Positions 24,080-33,719 are shown, counted from the first letter of the stretch. The stretch: 64,000 bases of DNA from Ruminococcus sp. 210702-SL.1.03 (GCF_020559915.1 NZ_JAJCLZ010000003.1:84711-148710); one strand, 5' to 3'. A program made the numbers and translations. The notes: generated by a model from the sequence alone, not told the origin.

Positions 24080-25291
24080 ATGGAAAAACGTTTTGTGTAT
24101 GCTGATAACGCTGCTACCACCCGCGTTACCAAGAATGTACTTGACGTAATGCTGCCTTACTTTACAGAGGGCTACGGCAACGCTTCGAGCATTTACCAGC
24201 TCGGTATGGACGCTGCTAAGGCTGTGCTGGCTGCAAGAGAAAAAGTAGCCGCCGCTCTGGGCGCTAAGGTAAATGAGATATACTTTACGGCCGGCGGCTC
24301 TGAGTCGGACAACTGGGCTATAAAGGGCGCGGCTGAGCTGGGCGCTAAAAAGGGCAAGAAGCACATCATAACCACCGCGATAGAGCACCACGCTGTGCTG
24401 CATACCTGCGAGTACCTGGAAAAGCACGGCTTTGAGGTAACATATCTGCCCGTAGACGAATACGGCAGAGTTACCGCGCAGCAGGTGGCTGACGCTATCC
24501 GCGAGGATACCTGCCTGGTAACTATAATGTTCGCGAACAACGAGATCGGTACTATAATGCCTATCCCCGAGATCGGCGCTGTGTGCAAGGAAAAGAAGGT
24601 AATGTTCCACACCGACGCAGTACAGGCGGTAGGTCATGTAGAGATCGACGTAAAAGCTATGGATATAGATATGCTCTCACTTTCGGGTCACAAGATCCAC
24701 GCACCAAAGGGCATCGGCGCACTTTATATGAGAAACGGCATAGCTCTGCCTAACCTCATCGCGGGCGGCGCACAGGAGCGCGGCAAGAGAGCGGGCACGG
24801 AGAACGTTCCCGGAATAGTAGGTCTGGCTGAGGCTATCACAACTGCCTGCGCCGATATTCCTGAAAAGACCGTTAGGATCTCCGCTCTGCGCGACAAGCT
24901 GATAGAGGGCATACTCAAGATACCGCAGACCCGTCTGAACGGCGACGCTAAGCAGCGCCTTGCAGGAAACGTGAACGTTTCTATCCGCGGAATAGAGGGC
25001 GAGAGCCTGCTGCTCATGCTCGACCTTAACGGCATATGCGCTTCTTCCGGCTCTGCCTGCACCTCCGGCTCGCTCGACCCATCGCACGTTCTGCTCGCGA
25101 TAGGTCTGCCGCACGAGATAGCTCACGGCAGCCTGCGCCTTTCGCTCGGCGAGGACGCTACTGAAGAGGATGTTGACTATATCCTTTCGGTGCTGCCCGG
25201 CATAGTTGCCCGTCTGCGCTCTATGTCGCCCCTTTGGGAAAGAGTTTGCAAGAACGAAAATCTTAACCCCGACGGCACGCCTAAGGCATAA
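24080..25291 (+). CDS. Cysteine desulfurase (NifS/IscS family)
   Basis: PLP enzyme that takes sulfur from cysteine for Fe-S cluster building and thiolation. 403 residues. The N-terminus [10 protein letters not shown], the PLP lysine in [16 protein letters not shown] near 208, and the catalytic cysteine loop [19 protein letters not shown] near 322-340 are all present, as in group I desulfurases. iscU follows 59 bases downstream, forming a minimal ISC pair without iscR, hscAB or fdx. The C-terminus extends about 15 residues past the usual end. Confidence 0.93.
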   Translation: MEKRFVYADNAATTRVTKNVLDVMLPYFTEGYGNASSIYQLGMDAAKAVLAAREKVAAALGAKVNEIYFTAGGSESDNWAIKGAAELGAKKGKKHIITTAIEHHAVLHTCEYLEKHGFEVTYLPVDEYGRVTAQQVADAIREDTCLVTIMFANNEIGTIMPIPEIGAVCKEKKVMFHTDAVQAVGHVEIDVKAMDIDMLSLSGHKIHAPKGIGALYMRNGIALPNLIAGGAQERGKRAGTENVPGIVGLAEAITTACADIPEKTVRISALRDKLIEGILKIPQTRLNGDAKQRLAGNVNVSIRGIEGESLLLMLDLNGICASSGSACTSGSLDPSHVLLAIGLPHEIAHGSLRLSLGEDATEEDVDYILSVLPGIVARLRSMSPLWERVCKNENLNPDGTPKA

Positions 25292-25350
25292 CGGCGCTGT
25301 CGCAGGATAAAGCAACCATAAAAAATCCGTAAGTAAGGAGATCGTGAAAT

Positions 25351-25785
25351 ATGATTTACAGCGAAAAAGTTATGGATCACTTTGCCAACCCGAGAAACGT
25401 TGGCGAGATCGAAAATGCCGACGGCATTGGCGAAGTAGGCAATGCTAAGTGCGGCGACATCATGAAGATGTACCTTAAAATAGACAACGGCATAATCACC
25501 GACGCTAAGTTCAAAACCTTTGGCTGCGGCGCTGCCGTTGCTACCTCCTCTATGGCTACCGAGCTGATAAAGGGCAAGCCCGTAGAGGACGCGGTAAAGC
25601 TTACCAACAAGGCGGTTATAGAGGCCCTCGACGGACTTCCCCCTGCAAAGCTGCACTGCTCGGTGCTGGCTGAGCAGGCTACCAAGGCTGCACTTGCCGA
25701 TTATTACCGCAAGAACGGCATCGACCCCGAACCTATACTCGGTAAATTTGCCGACTGCGAAGACTGCGAGAACTGCGGAGTTTAA
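25351..25785 (+). CDS. iscU: Fe-S cluster scaffold protein IscU/NifU-type
   Basis: 144-residue scaffold on which the desulfurase assembles Fe-S clusters. Three ligand cysteines sit in NAKCGDIM near 34, TFGCGAAVA near 61 and KLHCSVLAEQ near 105. The conserved YSEKVMDHFANPRNVG start is clear. The C-terminus adds a cysteine-rich tail DCEDCENCGV, absent from proteobacterial IscU. It starts after AAGGAG and ends 6 bases before rnhA. Confidence 0.92.
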   Translation: MIYSEKVMDHFANPRNVGEIENADGIGEVGNAKCGDIMKMYLKIDNGIITDAKFKTFGCGAAVATSSMATELIKGKPVEDAVKLTNKAVIEALDGLPPAKLHCSVLAEQATKAALADYYRKNGIDPEPILGKFADCEDCENCGV

Positions 25786-25791
25786 GGGCGC

Positions 25792-26229
25792 ATGAAGCAG
25801 GTAGAGATATTCACCGACGGCGCTTGCTCGGGAAATCCCGGGCCAGGCGGCTGGGGCGCTGTGCTGCGCTACGGCAGCGCTGAAAAAGAGCTTTCGGGCG
25901 GGGCGGCGGATACCACCAACAACCGCATGGAGCTTTCGGCGGTGATAGCCGCGCTTTCGGCGCTCAAAGAGCCTTGTAAGGTCACCCTCACCAGCGATTC
26001 CAAATACGTTATCGACGCGGTGACTAAGGGCTGGGCAAAAAAGTGGCAGGCGAACGGCTGGGTGAAGTCTGACAAAAAGCCTGCGCTGAACGCTGATCTT
26101 TGGGAAAAGCTGCTGGCGCTGCTCGAAAAGCACGATGTGCGTTTCGTGTGGGTAAAAGGCCACGCAGGCCACCCCGAGAACGAGCGCTGCGACCGACTGG
26201 CGGTAGAACAGTCGATGAAATACAAGTAA
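25792..26229 (+). CDS. rnhA: Ribonuclease HI
   Basis: Cuts RNA in RNA-DNA hybrids (primer and R-loop removal). 145 residues, the usual bacterial type 1 size. The N-terminus [18 protein letters not shown] gives the first catalytic Asp, NNRMEL gives the Glu, DSKYVID gives the second Asp, and the His/Asp pair is in [17 protein letters not shown]. The gene is 6 bases after iscU; GGGCGC there is a weak site, so coupling is likely. Confidence 0.96.
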   Translation: MKQVEIFTDGACSGNPGPGGWGAVLRYGSAEKELSGGAADTTNNRMELSAVIAALSALKEPCKVTLTSDSKYVIDAVTKGWAKKWQANGWVKSDKKPALNADLWEKLLALLEKHDVRFVWVKGHAGHPENERCDRLAVEQSMKYK

Positions 26230-26233
26230 TGAC

Positions 26234-26272
26234 AGCCGTGCGGGAATGTTCAGTTTCTGCACGGCTTTTTTT
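26234..26272 (+). terminator. Terminator after rnhA
   Basis: AGCCGTGC at 26234-26241 pairs with GCACGGCT at 26259-26266, then T-run. Confidence 0.88.
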
Positions 26273-26283
26273 ACAAATTTGTA

Positions 26284-26312
26284 TTGATTTTTTTGCCGCT
26301 TTGTGTTATAAT
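26284..26312 (+). promoter_or_regulatory. Promoter of the alpha-galactosidase gene
   Basis: TTGATT at 26284-26289, 17-base spacer, TATAAT at 26307-26312. Confidence 0.75.
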
Positions 26313-26347
26313 GTATCTGATATTTTTAAGCGGAGGTATTATACTCT

Positions 26348-28540
26348 ATGTCAGTTTTTTTTGATGAAAAAAATATGAGCTTCAAGCTTACTGCGGGCGA
26401 GAGCTGCTATATGCTCAAAGTCGCTCCCGGCGGCTATCTGGCTCACGTTTATTACGGCAAGGACCTGCCCGACGAAGACCTTTCTTATCTGCTTCGTCTG
26501 GACGAGAACCCTTTTACGCCTGAAACAAACGACCGCGATAAGGCTTGCTATATGGATACTCTGCCCTTTGAGTACCCCTGCTTCGGGCTGGGCGATTACC
26601 GCGAGCACGCTTTCTCGATAATGGATAAGAACGGCGCTTCTACCTGCGACCTGCGCTATAAGTCGCACAAGATCTATAAGGGCAAGCCCGCGCTGGAGGG
26701 TCTGCCTGCTACTTTCGCAAACACCCCCGAAGAGGCTGAAACGCTCGAGATAACTATGGAGGATAAGCCTGCGGGTCTTGAAGCAGACCTTATCTACACC
26801 GCGTTTGCGGGTCTGAACGCCATCGCGCGCTCGGTAGTTATCCGCAACGTTGGCGGCGATAACGTAAAGCTTACCCGCGTTTACTCCGCCTGCGTAGAGT
26901 TCGACGACGAGAAGATGGATATGATAACCCTAAACGGCTCTTGGGCACGCGAGCGCGCTATGGAACGCTGCCGCCTGCACGTCGGCAAGCAGATAATCGA
27001 CTCTATGCGCGGCGAATCTTCGCACCAGAACAACCCCTTCACCGCTCTTTGCAGACACAATGCCGATGAGGACAGCGGCGAGGTATACGGCTTTAATTTC
27101 GTATACTCGGGCAACTTCGTTTCCGAAGCGGAAGTTACTCAGCACAGAAAGACCCGCTACCTGATGGGTATAAATTCCTGCGACTTTGAATGGCTGCTCG
27201 AGCCGGGCGAGAAATTCACCGCCCCCGAGGTCATCATGGTATACTCCGACGAAGGTCTGGGCAAGATGAGCCGCACCTTCCACGATCTTTACAGAAACAA
27301 CCTTATCCGCGGCGAATACAAGGATAAGCGCCGCCCGATACTGATAAACAACTGGGAAGCCACCTACTTCAACTTCACCGCTGAAAAGCTGGTGCAGATA
27401 GCTGAGCAGGCTTCTAAACTGGGCATAGAGATGCTCGTAATGGACGACGGCTGGTTCGGTCACCGCGACGCCGATAACTCCTCGCTGGGCGACTGGTTCG
27501 TTTACGAAAAGAAGCTCGAGGGCGGTCTGAAAGCGCTCGTTGACAAGGTAAACGCGCTGGGCATGAAGTTCGGCATTTGGTTCGAGCCTGAGATGATCTC
27601 GCCCGACTCTGAGCTTTACAAGGCCCACCCCGATTGGGCTATACAGGTAAAGGGAAGAGAGCTTACACTCTGCCGCGAGCAGTATGTTCTCGACTATTCG
27701 CGTGAGGACGTTCGCGACTACGTTTACGGCATGATGAAGAAGATACTCGACAGCGCGAACATCGAGTACATAAAGTGGGATATGAACCGCCAGCTTACAG
27801 AAGTGGCCTCAAACAGCCTGCCTAAGGAGCGACAGAGAGAGCTTTGGCACAGATACGTTCTCGGAGTTTACGACCTTATGAACAGACTTACTGCCGATTA
27901 TCCGCACCTGCTGCTTGAGAACTGCTCTGGCGGCGGCGCAAGATTTGACGCGGGTATGCTTTACTACTCGCCGCAGATCTGGTGCTCGGACGATACCGAC
28001 GCCATCGAAAGACTGAAAATACAGTACGGCACATCTATGTGCTACCCCTGCTCGGCTATGGGCGCGCACGTTTCCGACTGCCCGAACCACACCGTTGGCA
28101 GAACTACGCCTTTCACCACCCGCGGCCATGTAGCTATGGTAGGTACTTTCGGCTACGAGCTTGACGTTACTAAGATACCCGAAGAGGACAGAAACGCTAT
28201 CCCCGGTCAGATCGCCGAGTTCAACAAGTACAACAAGCTGGTGCGCACCGGCGACCATTACCGCATAGGCAATATGTTCGAGGACAACACTTGGGACGCT
28301 TGGATGTTCGTAGCTAAGGACAAGGGCGAGGCGCTCTTCGAGTTCGTACAGGTGCTCTCCCGTCCGAACGAGCGCTCGCGCAGGATAAAGCTCAAGGGCT
28401 TAGAGCCGAACGCTTACTACTACGAGGAATCCAACCCCGAAGTTAAGCTTTCGGGCGCGGCTCTTATGCAGTGCGGTATAAACATCACCTCGCTTTGGGG
28501 CGATTATCAGTCGAAGATACTGCACTTCATCAAGGCGTGA
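26348..28540 (+). CDS. Alpha-galactosidase, GH36
   Basis: Retaining exo-glycosidase that removes terminal alpha-galactose from raffinose-type oligosaccharides and galactomannan. 730 residues, the length of the AgaA/Mel36A class. A beta-sandwich N-domain covers about 1-320 and a TIM barrel about 330-640. The nucleophile is D478 in KWDMNR (476-481); the acid/base is D548 in CSDDTDA. WFGHRDADNSSLGDWF and WFEPEMISPDS are further family motifs. No signal peptide, so it is cytoplasmic and would act on imported sugars, though no sugar transporter is adjacent. ATG follows GGAGG. Confidence 0.96.
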   Translation: MSVFFDEKNMSFKLTAGESCYMLKVAPGGYLAHVYYGKDLPDEDLSYLLRLDENPFTPETNDRDKACYMDTLPFEYPCFGLGDYREHAFSIMDKNGASTCDLRYKSHKIYKGKPALEGLPATFANTPEEAETLEITMEDKPAGLEADLIYTAFAGLNAIARSVVIRNVGGDNVKLTRVYSACVEFDDEKMDMITLNGSWARERAMERCRLHVGKQIIDSMRGESSHQNNPFTALCRHNADEDSGEVYGFNFVYSGNFVSEAEVTQHRKTRYLMGINSCDFEWLLEPGEKFTAPEVIMVYSDEGLGKMSRTFHDLYRNNLIRGEYKDKRRPILINNWEATYFNFTAEKLVQIAEQASKLGIEMLVMDDGWFGHRDADNSSLGDWFVYEKKLEGGLKALVDKVNALGMKFGIWFEPEMISPDSELYKAHPDWAIQVKGRELTLCREQYVLDYSREDVRDYVYGMMKKILDSANIEYIKWDMNRQLTEVASNSLPKERQRELWHRYVLGVYDLMNRLTADYPHLLLENCSGGGARFDAGMLYYSPQIWCSDDTDAIERLKIQYGTSMCYPCSAMGAHVSDCPNHTVGRTTPFTTRGHVAMVGTFGYELDVTKIPEEDRNAIPGQIAEFNKYNKLVRTGDHYRIGNMFEDNTWDAWMFVAKDKGEALFEFVQVLSRPNERSRRIKLKGLEPNAYYYEESNPEVKLSGAALMQCGINITSLWGDYQSKILHFIKA

Positions 28541-28608
28541 TATACTGAATTAAAATTTCGCTGCATCTGTCAGAAAGGGCGGGCTGCGGCGAATTTTAAG
28601 GATAAAAA

Positions 28609-28622
28609 TGTAAACGTTATCA
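28609..28622. promoter_or_regulatory. Consensus cre site (CcpA-type operator)
   Basis: TGTAAACGTTATCA fits the cre consensus TGWAANCGNTNWCA at every position. It lies 23 bases before the PAS gene and upstream of GH74, so carbon catabolite control of this pair is likely. No CcpA or LacI-family gene is in the window. Confidence 0.7.
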
Positions 28623-28644
28623 TTAAAACAGGAGGGTAACGGAA

Positions 28645-29016
28645 ATGGATAATAATTACTTCAAAAGCGTTATCGACGCCGACGAAGCGCCCGTAGTTAT
28701 CTGCGATCTAAGCCACACGGTGGTCTACATGAACCCCACGGCTGTAAAGAGGTACGAAAAACGCGGCGGCGCGGCGCTGATAGGCAGGTCGCTGATGGGC
28801 TGTCACAACGCCGACTCTAACAGTAAGATAGAGCGCGTGATAGCGTGGTTCAAAAAGGACCCCGCCAACAACAAGGTATACACTTTTCGCAATGAAAAGG
28901 AAAACAAGGACGTGTACATGATAGCCCTAAGAAACGACGGCGGTGAGCTGATAGGCTATTACGAAAAGCACGAGTACAGAAATATCGAGAGCATGGCGCT
29001 TTACGATATTGACTGA
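28645..29016 (+). CDS. Single-domain PAS protein
   Basis: 123 residues consisting of one PAS fold: VIDADEAPVVICDLSHTVVYMNPTA, then GRSLMGCHNADSNSKI and a C-terminal strand pair ending GYYEKHEYRN. No kinase, GGDEF or DNA-binding domain is attached, and no signal peptide. Such short PAS proteins may bind a small ligand or flavin/haem; C82-like cysteine in MGCHN could matter but this is speculation. AGGAGGG precedes the ATG. It lies directly after a cre site and 24 bases before the GH74 gene, so it is probably co-expressed with it. Confidence 0.78.
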   Translation: MDNNYFKSVIDADEAPVVICDLSHTVVYMNPTAVKRYEKRGGAALIGRSLMGCHNADSNSKIERVIAWFKKDPANNKVYTFRNEKENKDVYMIALRNDGGELIGYYEKHEYRNIESMALYDID

Positions 29017-29040
29017 GCTGGACAAGGAGAATTTTAGCAT

Positions 29041-31326
29041 ATGAAGATGAAAAAGCTTGCGGCGCTGGTATGCGCTGCGGTGTTCGCGGCGGGCGTGCTT
29101 GGCGGCTGCGCGGGCAAGGATAAAAAGACCGACTCGGCTGCCGACGCTAAGACCATAAGCGCCGACGAATATTACAACGCTCAGCACGTAGATACGGGCT
29201 GGGAGTGGGGCAACGCCACGATAATGGCGGGCGGATTTATCCCGAACATTATCTACAACCCCACCGAAGAGGGCGTAGTTTACGCGCGTACCGATATGGG
29301 CGGCGCTTACAAGATCGACAAGGAAACGGGCAAGTGGAAGTGCATGACCGACTTCATCGGCGGCGACGACTGGAACTTGAACGGCGCCGAGAGCATCGCC
29401 ACCGACCCCGTAGAGCCTAACCGCGTTTATATGGCGGCGGGCACATACACAAATTCGGCGGGCGCTATAATGGTTTCCGACGACTACGGCGAGAACTGGC
29501 TGAAGGTAGACGTAGATTTCCGCATGGGCGCGAACGAGGTCGGCAGAGGCTGTGGCGAAAGACTTCAGGTAGACCCCTGCGACAACAGCATTCTCTACTA
29601 CGGCTCGCGCTCGGACGGACTTTTCAGATCCACCGATTATGGCAGGAGCTGGAATAAAGTTGAGAGTTTCCCGACCACGGGCGGCTACATCGAGGAAGGC
29701 TACTCTATCGGCATAACATGGGTGGCTTTCGATAAAAGCTCGGGCAGCAAGGGCAAAGCCTGCCAGACGATATTCGCTGGCGCGGCAAGACCTACGGGCA
29801 ACGTCATCTTCCGCTCAGACGACGGCGGCGAGAGCTGGAGCGAGGTAGAGAACCCCTATTACGAAAAGCTGAAAAAGAACGAGGGCATGAAGCCTGTACA
29901 GGGCGAAGTTTCCTCCGACGGCTACCTCTACTGCACGTTCGGCGACAAGGCCGGTCCGAATAACGTAATGCGCGGCTCGGTGCAGAAATACTCCATCAAG
30001 GATAAAACTTGGGAAGAGATAACCCCCGACCTCAAATACACCTGCGGTTACAGCGGACTAAGCGTAAACCCCAACGACCCGAACATGATAGTAGTGACCA
30101 CCCTCGACCTCTGGGCGGTAGTGGACAACATCTACACCAGCTTCGACGGCGGCAAGACTTGGACGGGCATATGGGACCCCGAAACGCAGAAAACCAATTA
30201 CAACCTCGACATATCAGAGTGCAAATGGCTCGACTGGCAGGGTCAGCTAAAGCCGGGCTGGTGGATGACGGGCGTTTCGATAAACCCCTTCAATCCCGAC
30301 GAGATAATGTACGGCACTGGCGCAACGGTATTCAAGACGGATAACCTCACAAAGTGCCAGAGCGAGCCGATAAACATTTCCGTGGCGGCTGAGGGCATAG
30401 AGCAGACGGCGATTTTCGACATAGTAGCGCCAAACGCCAACGATGAGAACGCCCCCGAGCTTTACTCTATCCTCGGCGACCTTTACGGCTTCAAGCACAT
30501 GGACGTAAACAAAGCGCCTGAAGAGCATTTCGGCGACTTTAAGTCCACCTCCATCGACTGCGCTATGCTGGACTACAACATAGTCGTCCGCGCGACAGAG
30601 GAGGGCGACGCTACGCTTTATTACTCCACCGACGCCGCCGACACTTGGAACGAGATAAAGGGTCTGCCTGACGATAGCCTGAAAAAGACGGGCGGTCAGG
30701 TGAAGCTTTCGGCAGACGGCAAAACGCTGCTTTGGCAGCCGGGAGTTGCCGGCGCGAGCGCGTATATGACTAAGGACTGGGGCAAGACATGGACGGAGCT
30801 TGCCGACCTGCCGGGCGGCTGCACTATCGAAACCGATAAGGTCAACCCCGACCGCTACTACGCAGTATACGACGGCAGATTTTACATGACAGCCGACGGC
30901 GGAAAGAGCTGGAGCACCATCACGGAATTCCTGCTTTCAAACTTCACGCTAGAGGCTGCGGCGGATACTGAGGGCGACCTTTGGATAGGCGCGGGCAACG
31001 GCGGAGTTTACTATCTCGACGCTGACGGCGACGCACAGCTTACACGCGTATCTGATGCAGTGCAGGATTGCTCGGTGGTAACGCTCGGCAAGGCGGCTGA
31101 CGGCGCGGACTACATGACTCTTTACATGATAGGCGAAGCGAACAACGAGGGTCACGGCGTGTATATGTCCACCGACAAGGGCGTTTCATGGAAGCGCATA
31201 AACGACGATACTGAAAAGTGGGGCAACGTAAAGAACGTTATGTCGGGCGACCCGAAGGTCTTTGGCAGAGTTTACATCGTTACCGACGGCAGAGGTATCA
31301 TAATGGGAAATATCAAGAGCGAATAA
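29041..31326 (+). CDS. GH74 xyloglucanase-family lipoprotein
   Basis: 761-residue surface lipoprotein; signal peptide ending VLGGC (C23). The body is two seven-bladed beta-propellers as in GH74 endo- or reducing-end-specific xyloglucanases. Family signatures are YARTDMGGAYK at 81-91, GERLQVDPCDNSILYYGSRSDGLF near 172-195, and GDLYGFKHMD at 479-488. Known GH74 enzymes use an Asp in each of the first and last motifs, here D85 and D480. No dockerin or carbohydrate-binding module is present, so it is lipid-anchored rather than cellulosomal. It probably cuts xyloglucan at the cell surface. Confidence 0.9.
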   Translation: MKMKKLAALVCAAVFAAGVLGGCAGKDKKTDSAADAKTISADEYYNAQHVDTGWEWGNATIMAGGFIPNIIYNPTEEGVVYARTDMGGAYKIDKETGKWKCMTDFIGGDDWNLNGAESIATDPVEPNRVYMAAGTYTNSAGAIMVSDDYGENWLKVDVDFRMGANEVGRGCGERLQVDPCDNSILYYGSRSDGLFRSTDYGRSWNKVESFPTTGGYIEEGYSIGITWVAFDKSSGSKGKACQTIFAGAARPTGNVIFRSDDGGESWSEVENPYYEKLKKNEGMKPVQGEVSSDGYLYCTFGDKAGPNNVMRGSVQKYSIKDKTWEEITPDLKYTCGYSGLSVNPNDPNMIVVTTLDLWAVVDNIYTSFDGGKTWTGIWDPETQKTNYNLDISECKWLDWQGQLKPGWWMTGVSINPFNPDEIMYGTGATVFKTDNLTKCQSEPINISVAAEGIEQTAIFDIVAPNANDENAPELYSILGDLYGFKHMDVNKAPEEHFGDFKSTSIDCAMLDYNIVVRATEEGDATLYYSTDAADTWNEIKGLPDDSLKKTGGQVKLSADGKTLLWQPGVAGASAYMTKDWGKTWTELADLPGGCTIETDKVNPDRYYAVYDGRFYMTADGGKSWSTITEFLLSNFTLEAAADTEGDLWIGAGNGGVYYLDADGDAQLTRVSDAVQDCSVVTLGKAADGADYMTLYMIGEANNEGHGVYMSTDKGVSWKRINDDTEKWGNVKNVMSGDPKVFGRVYIVTDGRGIIMGNIKSE

Positions 31327-31344
31327 TTCGCCGCGATAAGCAAA

Positions 31345-31379
31345 AAATAAGGCTGACGTTTAATGGCGTCAGCCTTTTT
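31345..31379. terminator. Bidirectional terminator after GH74
   Basis: AGGCTGACG at 31350-31358 pairs with CGTCAGCCT at 31367-31375, with T-run right and A-run left; also ends the convergent membrane protein gene. Confidence 0.88.
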
Positions 31380-31385
31380 GTGTTC

Positions 31386-32249
31386 TTAAATTTTTTTGCG
31401 GTAGATAAGCCCTTTGCCATGCAGGTAGTCGAACCGCAGAACTATCGTCAGCATACAGAAAAGCTCGCTTATCAGAAAGAATATCAGCGTCGCGAAAGGC
31501 ACTGAGTAGCCGCTCGGCTCAGTTATCATGCCGCGCAGCTCGGAGAACATCAGCGAGGGGTGGACGAGCATATAGCCGAAAGTCTTTGCGTGCAGCCCGC
31601 GGTACTTGAACGTAAATTCGTAAGCGTTCATCTCGTGCGCCTTTTTCATCGACTTTTCGACCTCCTGCGGGGTGCTGCCGAGTATGTCGGAAAATCCGCA
31701 GTAGTCCCAAAGGCTCTCGCTGTTGATAGTTTTCAGTTCTTCGGCGGAGAGCTGCGAAAGCTTTTCGTCGCTCATGCCATCGAGCACTATCGAAGCGGGC
31801 GCGGCTTTCATCTGCTGCATAAAGTCCTCAGCACCGCTGTAATCCTCAAGGTAGCTTTCGTACCCCGCGAAGTAGTAAACGTCCGCCTCGGTCTTTTTCA
31901 TGTAGCGGTAAACGCTGAGTGCGTAATCATGGCTGACGTAGTAGCTGAAAACAGCGGGCATCGCGAGCACAAAGCCTGCCGCGCAGAGTATAGCGGCGGC
32001 ACGCAGGTCGCGCACGCGGCGCAGCACGGCGTAAAGCTTTACCAGCGAGCCGGGCAGCAGGCAAAGCACCGCCGCGCATAGCAGCGAGATGACCGCCGCC
32101 ACGTCAGAGCCGCATATCAGCGCGAGCAGCATACCCGCCGCTGAGCAGAGCAGCGCCGAGAATATCAGCACCGCTCCGAACTGCACCGTGAAAATTGGGC
32201 GGCGCGGCTTTGGCAGAGGTTTGCCCTCGGTATTATTTTTTTTCTGCAT
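31386..32249 (-). CDS. Unknown polytopic membrane protein
   Basis: 287 residues, not recognised. Four hydrophobic segments lie in the first 130 residues. A soluble region of about 120 residues, rich in Glu/Lys/Tyr (MKKTEADVYYFAGYESYLED), follows, and a final membrane segment (PFATLIFFLISELFCMLTIVL) lies near the C-terminus. The start at 32249 is chosen because AAAGGGGA lies 11 bases upstream. It is convergent with GH74 and lies 67 bases downstream of alaA on the same strand, so it may share alaA's promoter. Confidence 0.68.
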   Translation of the reverse strand: MQKKNNTEGKPLPKPRRPIFTVQFGAVLIFSALLCSAAGMLLALICGSDVAAVISLLCAAVLCLLPGSLVKLYAVLRRVRDLRAAAILCAAGFVLAMPAVFSYYVSHDYALSVYRYMKKTEADVYYFAGYESYLEDYSGAEDFMQQMKAAPASIVLDGMSDEKLSQLSAEELKTINSESLWDYCGFSDILGSTPQEVEKSMKKAHEMNAYEFTFKYRGLHAKTFGYMLVHPSLMFSELRGMITEPSGYSVPFATLIFFLISELFCMLTIVLRFDYLHGKGLIYRKKI

Positions 32250-32316
32250 AAATTTTCGCTTCCCCTTTCGCAAAATGTGTGAAGGTCAAAGTGGTTATCT
32301 GTGCAAATAGTGAGTA

Positions 32317-33549
32317 TCAGTTCTGTTTGTAGTCGGCGAGGAATTCTTTCAGCCCCTGCATTGAAGCGCTGAGGGTATCCATATCGGGCAGATAAACTAT
32401 GCGGAAATGGTCGGGAGCGCCCCAGTGGAAGCCGCCGCCGTGTACCAGCAGTATCTTTTTCTCGCGCAGGAAGTCGAGCACGAACTGCTCGTCGTTGGTA
32501 ATGCCGAACTTCTTGATATCCATTTTTGGGAATATGTAGAAAGCCGCCTTGGGCTTTACCGCCGAGATTCCGTCGATGCTGTTGAGCGCATTGTAGATAA
32601 ACTCGCGCTGATCGTAGATCCTGCCGCCGGGGAGGAGAAGCGGGTCTTTTTTGCCGAAGCTGGCGGGGTCTAGGGCGGTGGCTACCATATGCTGCGCGGG
32701 CACATTTGAGCAAAGGCGCATGGAGGAGAGCATATTCAGCCCCTCGATATAGCCGCGCGCCGCCTTTTTGTTGCCCGAAAGGCTCATCCAGCCGATGCGG
32801 AAGCCCGCCGACATATGCGATTTTGAAAGTCCGCTGAATGTGATGCAGAAAACATCGTCCCCCGCGAGGGAAGCGATAGAGGTGTGCACCGCGTCGTCCA
32901 TCAGCAGGCGGTCGTAGATCTCGTCAGAGAAGATTATCAGCCCGTTTTCGCGCGCGACTTCCACTATCTGCATGAGCAGGTCTTTTTCGTATACCGCGCC
33001 GGTAGGGTTGTTCGGGTTTATGATAACTATAGCCTTGGTGTTCGGCGTTATCTTTTTCTTTATGTCCTCGATGTCGGGGTTCCAGTCGGCGCTTTCGTCG
33101 CAGACGTAGTGTACGGCCGTGCCGCCCGCGAGGGTAACTGAAGCTGTCCAGAGCGGGTAGTCGGGCGAAGGCACGAGCACTTCGTCGCCGCTGTCGAGCA
33201 GGCCTTGCATAGACATGGTGATAAGCTCGGAAACGCCGTTGCCGGTGTAAATATCGGCGGGGGTAACGCCCTTTATTCCGCGGTATTCGTCGTAGCGGAT
33301 TATCGCTTCGCGCGCGGCGATTATGCCGTGAGAATCGCTGTAACCCTGCGCAAGGGGCAGCGAGGAGGACATGACCTGCATAACGTCATCAGGCGCGTTG
33401 AAGCCGAAAGTGGCGGGGTTGCCGATATTTAGCTTTAATATCTTTTCGCCCGCGGCTTCCATCATATTGGCCTCGTCCATAACAGGACCTCTTATATCGT
33501 AGCAAACATGGTCAAGCTTGTGTGATTTTGCAAATTCTCTCATTTTCAT
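32317..33549 (-). CDS. alaA: Alanine aminotransferase AlaA-like
   Basis: Fold type I PLP aminotransferase, probably pyruvate + glutamate to alanine + 2-oxoglutarate. The protein closely resembles E. coli AlaA over its length (VCYDIRGPV, LKLNIGNPATFGF, VLVPSPDYPLWTA, VIINPNNPTGAVY, SDEIYDRLL). The PLP lysine is in FSGLSKSHMSAGFR. Start: AGGAGG lies 4 bases before ATG 33549 and 10 before ATG 33543; either is possible, giving 410 or 408 residues. Confidence 0.92.
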   Translation of the reverse strand: MKMREFAKSHKLDHVCYDIRGPVMDEANMMEAAGEKILKLNIGNPATFGFNAPDDVMQVMSSSLPLAQGYSDSHGIIAAREAIIRYDEYRGIKGVTPADIYTGNGVSELITMSMQGLLDSGDEVLVPSPDYPLWTASVTLAGGTAVHYVCDESADWNPDIEDIKKKITPNTKAIVIINPNNPTGAVYEKDLLMQIVEVARENGLIIFSDEIYDRLLMDDAVHTSIASLAGDDVFCITFSGLSKSHMSAGFRIGWMSLSGNKKAARGYIEGLNMLSSMRLCSNVPAQHMVATALDPASFGKKDPLLLPGGRIYDQREFIYNALNSIDGISAVKPKAAFYIFPKMDIKKFGITNDEQFVLDFLREKKILLVHGGGFHWGAPDHFRIVYLPDMDTLSASMQGLKEFLADYKQN

Positions 33550-33561
33550 GATACCTCCTAA

Positions 33562-33578
33562 GCCGAAAAAAATTCGGC
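33562..33578 (-). repeat. Hairpin next to the alaA ribosome binding site
   Basis: GCCGAA and TTCGGC arms around a 5-base A/T loop, between the promoter and AGGAGG of alaA. Confidence 0.5.
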
Positions 33579-33588
33579 AGATAATATT

Positions 33589-33617
33589 ATTATACACCCG
33601 CGGCGGAAGATTGTCAA
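33589..33617 (-). promoter_or_regulatory. alaA promoter
   Basis: Minus strand TTGACA (33617-33612), 17-base spacer, TATAAT (33594-33589). Confidence 0.82.
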
Positions 33618-33659
33618 GCGCGGCGATCTTGTAATCTTCAAATATGCAAAATTAGCACT

Positions 33660-33688
33660 TTACAAAGCTTCAAAAATGTGATATATTA
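33660..33688 (+). promoter_or_regulatory. Promoter of the YitT-family gene
   Basis: TTTACA at 33660-33665, 17-base spacer, TATATT at 33683-33688; divergent from the alaA promoter. Confidence 0.65.
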
Positions 33689-33719
33689 AAGGTATAAAAT
33701 ACGGCAGGGAGGTGCAGAT

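Noticed and set aside
25177..26262. 361-codon minus strand frame opposite nifS-iscU-rnhA
   Set aside because: Covers three well-supported genes on the + strand; no start signal.
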